Assembly: GCA_002418775.1 (NCBI GenBank)
Contig: DIEU01000008.1
Coordinates: 1-14,806 of the forward strand
Source: Firmicutes bacterium UBA5766
Lineage (GTDB): Bacteria; Bacillota; Desulfotomaculia; Desulfotomaculales; Nap2-2B
Length of the DNA stretch: 14,806 nt
Direction: 5' to 3'
The translations under genes and the position numbers were made by a program. Below are positions 1 to 6,407 of the stretch, piece after piece (the first letter of the stretch is position 1; every line of letters starts with the position of its first letter). Below the pieces are notes generated by a model. That model was not told where the DNA came from. It saw only the letters and a program-made list of their open reading frames with translations, and ran no database searches.

Positions 1-2
1 AT

Positions 3-230
3 TCTCTTTTTTTAAAGGCAAATATGCTCCGTTTCCTTGTCAAACAGTCTTTCGTTCCTGTAAACGGCAAGATAGTTTCAGTTACAGTATCCGTCGGAGC
101 GGCAATGGCTAATCCCAATGACACAGTTGAAAGCCTGGTAAAAAGGGCTGACAGCTTAATGTTGCAGAGCAAAAGGCTCGGCAGAAACAGAGTCTCCATA
201 GAGGAAAGTTTAGGCAGAGCAGAAGGATAA
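3..230 (+). CDS. GGDEF-domain protein, C-terminal end (5' partial)
   Basis: The reading frame is open from the left edge of the window, so this is the tail of a gene that starts upstream rather than a 68-residue protein starting at the ATG at 24. The visible part matches the end of a GGDEF (diguanylate cyclase) domain: a VTVSVGAA strand corresponding to the usual 'vTvSiGva' segment, followed by a helix with LVKRADSLMLQSKRLGRNRV, the counterpart of 'l..ADxALYxAKxxGRNrv'. The GGDEF signature itself lies outside the window, so it cannot be said whether the enzyme makes cyclic di-GMP or is degenerate. The tyrosine usual in 'ALYxAK' is replaced by methionine-leucine. The gene stops at TAA 228-230, 60 bases before the next gene, and no terminator hairpin is visible between them. 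The family call is secure; function is not. Confidence 0.8.
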   Translation, partial: SLFLKANMLRFLVKQSFVPVNGKIVSVTVSVGAAMANPNDTVESLVKRADSLMLQSKRLGRNRVSIEESLGRAEG

Positions 231-290
231 TGCACGTCTCTTGGAGAATAATACTATATTTTATCAGATTTTCGGGAGTGTTTTTATTAT

Positions 291-1097
291 ATGTCGAATC
301 ACTTGTCAAAGACTCTTGATGAATTTCTTGACCTGACGCTGCAGGAGGATTTTAAAAATCTCAACAACACCCACCGCAGCATGGTTAACGCGGTCAGGCG
401 CATAAAAACTGCAGGCGACGAGGGCAATCTGGAAGCACTGCAGCAGGCGCTGGCCCGCTATGGGGAACTGCTGGACAGGCAGCAGGAAATACTGCGGAAT
501 CTGCAGGAAAAAATGCCGTCATTCAACCTGCAGTCATACATGCAGGAAGAATTTCACCAGGGCTTTATGAACGCCCTGGCGGCGGAAAGTTTGGCTGTTG
601 AAGCGGAATATCCTGTTTACGAAATCCTTCCTTTTAAAGTGCGAGTTCTACCGGAGAAAGAAATGGTCACCATCAACGACCGTGTTTACCGCAGCCTGCG
701 GCCCAGTGTTCTGGCCGGTCACTTAAAGAAAAGCATTGACCGCTTAAACGCCGCTTCCTTTGACGCCCAGCGTTTTCTCCAGTCCCTGGCGCTGGCCTAC
801 GATACGGAAACAGCCAAACAAATCGTTAAGACAAAAATCGAAGTCAGCGAACAGGAAGTCCTTTTAAAAGATATTTATAATATTCTTACTCCGATGCCTC
901 GGCAAAAGCGCGATTATCCTGCCCAGCTTTTTACCTTCGACCTGCACCGGATTTTGAGAAGCGGCCTGACGAGCGCACCGGACGGCAGGCGGCTCTGGCT
1001 GGGCAACGTACGCAACAATAAACAGGCGCTGGTTGTCCTGGACGCCCAGGGACAGCCCCAGCGTTTAGGCGTAATGAAGTTTTATAGGGAGGGATAG
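291..1097 (+). CDS. Hypothetical helical protein, first gene of ATPase/helicase cassette
   Basis: I do not recognise this 268-residue protein. Residues about 20-85 are rich in Leu, Gln, Glu and Arg with heptad-like spacing and probably form a long helix or coiled coil. Residues about 95-135 look like short beta strands followed by a basic helix, and the rest is mixed helix/strand ending in a strand-rich tail. It has no cysteine, no signal peptide and no membrane segment, so it should be cytoplasmic. A GGGAG ribosome binding site lies about 11 bases before ATG 291. The stop is 3 bases before the GTG of the first BrxC/BrxD-like ATPase, so the two are almost certainly co-transcribed and probably translationally coupled. 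By context it may be a dedicated adaptor or DNA-binding partner of the two ATPases and the helicase downstream; this is inference only. Confidence 0.8.
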   Translation: MSNHLSKTLDEFLDLTLQEDFKNLNNTHRSMVNAVRRIKTAGDEGNLEALQQALARYGELLDRQQEILRNLQEKMPSFNLQSYMQEEFHQGFMNALAAESLAVEAEYPVYEILPFKVRVLPEKEMVTINDRVYRSLRPSVLAGHLKKSIDRLNAASFDAQRFLQSLALAYDTETAKQIVKTKIEVSEQEVLLKDIYNILTPMPRQKRDYPAQLFTFDLHRILRSGLTSAPDGRRLWLGNVRNNKQALVVLDAQGQPQRLGVMKFYREG

Positions 1098-1100
1098 CCG

Positions 1101-2309
1101 GTGGAGCAGTCAGTCAGGGAGGAAGCCCTGGTAAGTTTGCAGCAAGGCAGCCCTCCGCCGGATATGCAGGTACTTAAAGCGATCACTATAGAAGAACAGG
1201 CGGGGATTTGGAATTCCTGGCGGGACTACTACCTGAATGACTATATCGCCTGCGGCGGCAGCAAGGTAAAGTTTCTCACCGGAAAGCCCGGTTCGGGAAA
1301 AACGCACACTCTTCTCCTGATTCTGGAAGAAGCCCGGCGGTTGGGTTATGTTACCCTTTTCGCAAATACCCGCCGGCTGCGTCTGAACAAGTTCGACTCT
1401 CTCTACCAGTCTGTGCTCGACGCAGTGGATGTGGAAGACATGGTGACAGCATACTGCAGCGCTTTGATCGGCCGCCTCGGGTATCATGCAGGTCAGCTTG
1501 CGACTGGACAGGATTTCTTCAACTGGGCGCAGGAGCGGGGCCGGGCTGCGGACAGTTTGCGGCGCGAAATTCAAGAAGAGCTGGACACTCTTTATCAAAA
1601 CAGGAAGATAAACCATAACTTTGCCCTGGCCTTTACTCAGCTCTGTGCCCACAACTTGGGCTTGCGCCGGCTGGCGGACGGGCAAATTGAAATATTGCAG
1701 GGATGGCTCAAAAGCCGCCCCCTGCCGGCCAAGGCTCTAAAACCTCTGAAGATCTTTACCCGCATTGATAAATACAACGCCAGGCACATGATGGCATCTT
1801 TCCTCCATTTACTGCGCCTTTGCGGCCGCCGGGGGCTTTTTGTGGCGGTAGACGACTTGGGCGCGCTGATGGAGCGCGGCCCGGAAGGACGGGCGCTCTA
1901 CGGCAGAGCCGCCCGCAACGAGGTTTACGAAAGCCTGCGGCAGTTAGTGGATGACTTTGCCGGGTTCGAGGGGGCTTTTTTCGTCTTTGCCGGGCGGACG
2001 GAATTAATCGACGATGAAAAAGAAGGATTTAAATCCTATGAGGCGCTGTGGATGCGCATCCAGAACGAAGTTTCGGGAAAACGTCCAAATAAATTTGCCG
2101 ACCTTGTCAACCAGGATCTTATAGTTAAAGAATTTTTTACTGCCGAAGCCTGTCTGGAACTTCAGAAAAGGTTGAATGAAACCCTGGGCCTTGGCTCAGA
2201 ATTGCGGCAGGATGATTTTCACTACTTTTTGGATAACGTCAGTATTTTCTCGCCGGTACGGCGGGTAGTGGAGGCTATAGTCAGCCAATCCGAAGCGGGA
2301 GGCCGGTAA
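1101..2309 (+). CDS. BrxC/BrxD-like (DUF2791) P-loop ATPase, copy 1
   Basis: This is a 402-residue P-loop NTPase of the BREX BrxC/BrxD type (DUF2791). It shows Walker A GKPGSGKTHT (residues 61-70, with the family's KTH), Walker B GLFVAVDDLG (acidic pair about 251-252), a sensor-like FAGRTEL (about 296-302), and GFKSYEALWMRI (309-320), which resembles the conserved 'SYxALxxRI' element of BrxC/BrxD proteins. Known relatives serve phage-defence BREX systems, where they are thought to use ATP to load or remodel DNA-bound complexes. The start is GTG 1101, preceded by an excellent GGGAGGG ribosome binding site at about 1086-1092; no better start exists. It follows the helical-protein gene by 3 bases and is followed by a second ATPase after 1 base. 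The long insert between Walker A and B (about residues 85-240) is mostly helical. Family assignment is from motifs; biological function is not shown. Confidence 0.8.
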   Translation: MEQSVREEALVSLQQGSPPPDMQVLKAITIEEQAGIWNSWRDYYLNDYIACGGSKVKFLTGKPGSGKTHTLLLILEEARRLGYVTLFANTRRLRLNKFDSLYQSVLDAVDVEDMVTAYCSALIGRLGYHAGQLATGQDFFNWAQERGRAADSLRREIQEELDTLYQNRKINHNFALAFTQLCAHNLGLRRLADGQIEILQGWLKSRPLPAKALKPLKIFTRIDKYNARHMMASFLHLLRLCGRRGLFVAVDDLGALMERGPEGRALYGRAARNEVYESLRQLVDDFAGFEGAFFVFAGRTELIDDEKEGFKSYEALWMRIQNEVSGKRPNKFADLVNQDLIVKEFFTAEACLELQKRLNETLGLGSELRQDDFHYFLDNVSIFSPVRRVVEAIVSQSEAGGR

Positions 2310-2310
2310 A

Positions 2311-3531
2311 ATGGAAAAGTTTGCAGCCAGGCAGGTCATTGAATGCTTGCGTTCAGGAGTTCCCTCCCGTAGCTTGAGCAGTATTTTTTCATACGGGCGG
2401 GAAGCCGCGTGTGAGCGCGTGGGGCGTGAACTGGAGCGGGTATATTCCAGCGGCGGCGTTCTTCCCCTGGTGATTAAGGGTAATTTCGGCAACGGCAAAA
2501 CGCACTTCCTGAACATTATCGCACAAAAAGCGGAAAAGATGAACTTTGCTGTCAGTTTCATTTCGCTTTCCAAGGAAACTCCTTTTGATAAACTGGACCG
2601 CCTGTACCGCCGGGCTGCGGCCGGACTATACCTGCCGGGCGGCTCACAGCCAGGCTTTGCGCCCTTGCTGGAAATGCTGCCAACGAGGGGCGATCAGGCG
2701 GACGAGATGCTGAACTACGCTGCCCGCAACCTGCACCCGAAAATCGAGGTCGTCTTGAAAAACTACCTGGACGGCAGCGGCGACGCCTACAACCAACATA
2801 TTCTGGCCAGCGACATGGCTGGTGACTTCATTCCCAACGCTCAGCTGAAATCCATCCACCGCCTGAACTTTGGGAAAGCGCTGTCCCTCACGCCTTTCAA
2901 GATAAAAGAAAACTCCTTTGATTACTTTCGCTTCCTCTCCCGCCTAATCCGGGCAGCCGGCTTCGCTGGGTGGGTAATCCTTTTTGACGAGTTTGAACAG
3001 TTAATGTATCTGGGCATCACAGCCAGAGCCAACGCCTACCTGAACGCCGCCCGTTTTATGGCCCCTTCTTTCGGAATGACGGCGACTTACACGGTGTTTT
3101 CGGCTTCATCCAATCTCTGGTCGGAGTTAATCTGGAAACAGAAAAACAGCGATTATGACATCGTGCCTCAGAAACTGGCGGCTAAAAACAGGCAGCACGA
3201 CATCCCCACAGTACGGGAAGTTTTCAGCAGCTTTTTAAAAGAAAACCTCTTTCTGGATACCTTATCCGCCTTCGATATACGCCGCATGCTCCAGGCTGTC
3301 CGCGATCATCACGCCCTGGCCTATGACTGGCAGGCGCCGGAAGACATCGGTCCGGCCACTGTTAGCCTCCCTGCGGACCGGCCGCTGCGCACGGTGATCC
3401 GAACCCTGGTAGAATGGCTGGATCTCCAGTATCTATACGGCGACAAGCCGGAGATTGAAACGGTTATGCCCAGGGAACTCCTGCCGGGCGATTTTCCAGA
3501 CAATGAAAATGAAACGAAAAACGAAGATTGA
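2311..3531 (+). CDS. BrxC/BrxD-like (DUF2791) P-loop ATPase, copy 2
   Basis: This 406-residue protein is the clearer BrxD-type (DUF2791) ATPase of the pair. Its N-terminus carries IECLRSGVPSRS, matching the 'IexLRsGvPsr' opening of BrxD proteins. Walker A GNFGNGKTHFL follows at residues 57-67, then FISLSKETPFDKLDRLYR, typical of the family. Walker B WVILFDEFEQL (221-231, with D226 and E227) is followed by a helix starting TARANAYLNAARF. Unlike copy 1 it lacks an evident 'SYxALxxRI' element, so the two are not simple duplicates. ATG 2311 is preceded by GGGAGG about 8 bases upstream and lies one base after the previous stop. Its 3' end overlaps a possible 39-codon frame, and the helicase begins 78 bases later. 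A role as partner ATPase in a DNA-directed complex is inferred from BREX relatives and from the operon. Confidence 0.84.
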   Translation: MEKFAARQVIECLRSGVPSRSLSSIFSYGREAACERVGRELERVYSSGGVLPLVIKGNFGNGKTHFLNIIAQKAEKMNFAVSFISLSKETPFDKLDRLYRRAAAGLYLPGGSQPGFAPLLEMLPTRGDQADEMLNYAARNLHPKIEVVLKNYLDGSGDAYNQHILASDMAGDFIPNAQLKSIHRLNFGKALSLTPFKIKENSFDYFRFLSRLIRAAGFAGWVILFDEFEQLMYLGITARANAYLNAARFMAPSFGMTATYTVFSASSNLWSELIWKQKNSDYDIVPQKLAAKNRQHDIPTVREVFSSFLKENLFLDTLSAFDIRRMLQAVRDHHALAYDWQAPEDIGPATVSLPADRPLRTVIRTLVEWLDLQYLYGDKPEIETVMPRELLPGDFPDNENETKNED

Positions 3532-3622
3532 TCGGTTTAAAAGTCGCAAGCATGAATATTTTAAGGCCCGGGACTGTATCCACACGGGGACGATGTATAT
3601 GATGTATATATGGAAGATTTAA
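3503..3622 (+). CDS. Possible 39-residue basic peptide bridging ATPase 2 and helicase
   Basis: A short frame starts at ATG 3503 inside the last codons of the second ATPase, crosses the 78-base gap, and ends at TAA 3620-3622, 13 bases inside the helicase gene. The peptide begins MKMKRKTKIDRFKSRK, is strongly basic at its N-terminus, and ends in a Met/Tyr-rich tail. No convincing ribosome binding site precedes it, and the helicase start at 3610 also lacks a well-placed one. Translation of this frame could therefore couple the ATPase and the helicase. It may equally be a chance frame in a short spacer. I do not recognise the peptide. Confidence 0.22.
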   Translation: MKMKRKTKIDRFKSRKHEYFKARDCIHTGTMYMMYIWKI

Positions 3623-6225
3623 AAAATGGCGCGATTGTTTGCGCGCCGCTTGCATTAATCGAAGCTTTTAACACTGCGCTGGCTGAAGAAATAGAATACC
3701 TGCGCAACGAGGGAGGCCACCCACTGGTGATCCTGAACGGGGTTTCCGTTTGCCGGGGCCGGGAGGGATATCTTTATGCCTTCGAACTGGAGGTGGAGAC
3801 TTTTCTTCCGGACGGAGCGCCAGTGCGGCTGCGTTGCGGCACACGCGAAACCAGGGGGGAAATAGTGGCTGTGCGCGGCCCGGAGTTGACTCTGGCGCTC
3901 CATGAAGACATGGGCGAACTTATAGAACGGGCTGAAGTCTTTTGCGAACCATGGTTTTTGCTCGCCGCCCTGCAGGAGCGACTAAGCGAAACACCGGAGA
4001 GAAACCTGCAAATGGCCCTGGCCGTGCTGGAGAAAGCGCCGGCACTGCGAAAACGCTTTTTTTCACCTGCCGGCGCCGCCGGCGCACAGGAAGAAGCGTT
4101 ACGCCTGGCCGGGGAAAGAAAAATTACCTTTATCTGGGGGCCGCCGGGGACCGGCAAGACCGAAACCCTGGCTCAAATTGCAAAGTTCTTTATCGATCAG
4201 GGCGGCCGTGTACTGATTCTCTCCCATGCCAATGTGGCTGTGGACGGCGCTGTGCTCAGGGCAGCAGCCCGGATCGGGGCTCCCTTTTCTTCAGGTATAG
4301 TGACGCGCTACGGCTGGGCCAGGCTGCCGCAATTGCTTCAAAGCGGCCTGCTGGCCTCCACCTTGGCTGCCGCCGGTTGTCCGGAAATATGGGATTCACT
4401 CAGGGAGCTTGAAAAAGAGCGCGGCGAACTGCTGTCCGGTATGCGTTCCGGCGGCGCCTGGGGAAAACGCCTGACTGAAGTGGAACAGTCCTTGCGGAAG
4501 CTCAGGGAGGAAATAAAAGACGAAGCGGCGCAAGTATGCCGGGCTGCGCGTGTAGTTGGCTGCACACTATCCACTGCAGCCACCGATCCGGTGATTTATA
4601 GGGACCACTACGACTTCGTGCTGCTGGATGAGGCCAGTATGGCCTACATCCCCCAGGTTTTTTTCGCCGCCTCCCTGGCAGGCGACAAGCTGGTTGTAAG
4701 CGGTGACTTCCGCCAGTTATCCCCGATAGCGCTGGCAAAAACGCCGGGAGTAGAACGATGGCTGAAACGTGACATCTTTGAGGAAGCCGGGATCACGGAT
4801 TCTTTTGAAAAAGGCCAGACGCCGGATATTGCCGTACTGCGCCTGCAGCGACGGATGCATCCGGCTATTGCCGGTTTTGCGAACGACTTCGTTTACAGGG
4901 GACTGCTTTATAACGCTCCGGAAACCTCTGGGCGCGCTGCGATGGCCGCTGCAGGGCCGTGTCCGGGATCGGCGCTGACTCTTGTGGATCTTGGTGATCT
5001 GCCTGCTTTCTGCTGCCGGCATGGTTCTTCCCGCTTCAACCCATTGTCCGCTTTCCTGGCTTTAGCATTGGCCAGGCAGATCAGGCTAAGCGGCCTTACA
5101 GTAGGCTTGCTCACGCCTTACGCAGCCCAGGCCAGGCTGCTTAACGCATTGACTGCAGGATTTTTGGGAAGCGCCGGTATCCGCAGCGAGGCTGCCGGCC
5201 TTGTTGCCGCCACCGTCCATCGCTTTCAAGGAGCGGAACAGGACGCTGTGGCGCTCGATCTCGTAGATTCCTTTCCCCAGCGCGGCCCCGGTGGGCTCCT
5301 TTCCCGCCGGGAAGGAAGCGCAGGGCTGCGGCTGCTTAACGTTGCCGTCACCAGGGCGCGGGGCAAGCTTTTCGTCCTCGCCTGCCGCGATTTTCTGGAA
5401 AGCAGGCTACCGGGCGACTCCGCCGTGTGCGGTCTTTTTCGCTTCATCCGGGAAAACGGCCGTATAATCGGGGGCAGAGAACTGCTGGCCGAACTGCCCG
5501 TCTGCATTAAGGGCAATAAAATGAAAATGGAATGGCACGCCGAACGGCGGACGGCCCTGGAAACATGGGAAGCGGATATCCGCCTGGCCTCGTCTGTTCA
5601 GGTTGACTGGCCAGCCTCAGCAGGCCCGCCTGAAAGACAGGTGATAAACGCCCTACGGCAGGCGCAGGAGCGCGGCGCCCGCCTTTCCCTGCGCGCCGGC
5701 AGGCCACTGGTCTGGCCGGCTGAACTGCGACCATACGCCGTGAAATACACTGCCGCCAGAACGCCGCTGACAGCGGTGAATCGGAACATCTTCTGGCATG
5801 GAAACCCCTGGCCGGAAGACGGCAGAGTGGATCACTTAAGCGTCCGTATAGAGGGAGAGAAGGCCTGCCGCACGTTGCTCTATCTTCTGGAAATGGATCT
5901 GCGCGAAGGATTTGGCGGAAGACGCTACGCTGGGCTGCGGGCATATGTGGAGAATAACTTCTTCTGCTCTGTTTGCGGCGCCTCGCTGACCATACGCACG
6001 GGCTCAGGCGGAGGTTATTTCCTTGGCTGCTCCGCATACCCTCGCTGCGATTTTGCGGCTGCCAGGCTCGCTTTGGAAATTATAGAAGACTACCTGGCTG
6101 CAGACGGACTGACCTGCCCTGCCGGCCACCTCTTAAAGGTAATCCCGTCAAAACACGGTCCTTTGGCAATCTGCTCCCACATCCCTGCCTGCCGCTGTAT
6201 TTACCAGATACGTGACCTCCTTTAA
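3610..6225 (+). CDS. UPF1-like SF1 helicase with C-terminal topoisomerase-type zinc ribbons
   Basis: This 871-residue cytoplasmic protein has a full set of superfamily 1 (UPF1/Dna2-like) motifs: I GPPGTGKT (177-184), II LLDEAS (338-343), III GDFRQL (365-370), IV LQRRMHP (412-418), V VHRFQGAEQD (536-545) and VI NVAVTRARG (577-585). It should translocate on and unwind nucleic acid using ATP. An N-terminal region of about 170 residues precedes the motor, as is usual in this family. Residues about 675-735 (NALRQAQERGARLSL ... NIFWHGNPW) look like a PLD-family fold with the catalytic HKD lost. The end carries a zinc ribbon with C786/C789 and C807/C813 (topoisomerase C4 type) and a second one with C836, H840, C855 and C861/C863. 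ATG 3610 is the first usual start after an in-frame stop at 3562-3564, but its ribosome binding site is poor. It ends the co-directional block with the two BrxC/BrxD-like ATPases, suggesting a shared DNA-processing role. Confidence 0.88.
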   Translation: MEDLKNGAIVCAPLALIEAFNTALAEEIEYLRNEGGHPLVILNGVSVCRGREGYLYAFELEVETFLPDGAPVRLRCGTRETRGEIVAVRGPELTLALHEDMGELIERAEVFCEPWFLLAALQERLSETPERNLQMALAVLEKAPALRKRFFSPAGAAGAQEEALRLAGERKITFIWGPPGTGKTETLAQIAKFFIDQGGRVLILSHANVAVDGAVLRAAARIGAPFSSGIVTRYGWARLPQLLQSGLLASTLAAAGCPEIWDSLRELEKERGELLSGMRSGGAWGKRLTEVEQSLRKLREEIKDEAAQVCRAARVVGCTLSTAATDPVIYRDHYDFVLLDEASMAYIPQVFFAASLAGDKLVVSGDFRQLSPIALAKTPGVERWLKRDIFEEAGITDSFEKGQTPDIAVLRLQRRMHPAIAGFANDFVYRGLLYNAPETSGRAAMAAAGPCPGSALTLVDLGDLPAFCCRHGSSRFNPLSAFLALALARQIRLSGLTVGLLTPYAAQARLLNALTAGFLGSAGIRSEAAGLVAATVHRFQGAEQDAVALDLVDSFPQRGPGGLLSRREGSAGLRLLNVAVTRARGKLFVLACRDFLESRLPGDSAVCGLFRFIRENGRIIGGRELLAELPVCIKGNKMKMEWHAERRTALETWEADIRLASSVQVDWPASAGPPERQVINALRQAQERGARLSLRAGRPLVWPAELRPYAVKYTAARTPLTAVNRNIFWHGNPWPEDGRVDHLSVRIEGEKACRTLLYLLEMDLREGFGGRRYAGLRAYVENNFFCSVCGASLTIRTGSGGGYFLGCSAYPRCDFAAARLALEIIEDYLAADGLTCPAGHLLKVIPSKHGPLAICSHIPACRCIYQIRDLL

Positions 6226-6367
6226 AGTTAGAAAAAGGTGGAAAGCTCCGGCCAATTATCCCGCCATGAAGCACCTATCAACAGATACTTCCCTCCCCAG
6301 ACAGCTTTAAAGTCCGGTTGCTATTAGCGGCAGTGTTGGATTTTAGATAGAGGTATTTATTTTATCA

Positions 6368-6376
6368 TGGTATTAT
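6368..6376 (+). promoter_or_regulatory. Candidate extended -10 promoter of the stalk/propeller gene
   Basis: The 182-base gap 6226-6407 separates the helicase from an AT-rich gene and shows no clear terminator. TGGTATTAT at 6368-6376 fits an extended -10 (TGn plus a 5/6 match to TATAAT) and would start transcription about 25 bases before ATG 6408. No good -35 hexamer is present at the right distance, which extended -10 promoters can tolerate. It is embedded in GGTAT-TAT-ATACC, a small inverted repeat at 6369-6381. Confidence 0.3.
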
Positions 6377-6407
6377 ATACCTATTCCGGCATATTAGGGG
6401 GAATAAT

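Noticed and set aside
24..230. Complete 68-residue protein starting at ATG 24
   Set aside because: The frame is open to the window edge and the sequence is the interior end of a GGDEF domain, so the ATG is an internal methionine.
1110..1685. Long minus-strand open frame (191 codons) opposite the first ATPase
   Set aside because: It is fully antisense to a gene with clear P-loop motifs, has no ribosome binding site or recognisable domain, and is explained by the GC-rich codon use of the plus strand.
5507..6037. Minus-strand open frame of 176 codons opposite the helicase tail
   Set aside because: Its Arg/Pro/Ser-rich composition is typical of an antisense shadow, and the plus strand here encodes ordered zinc ribbons.
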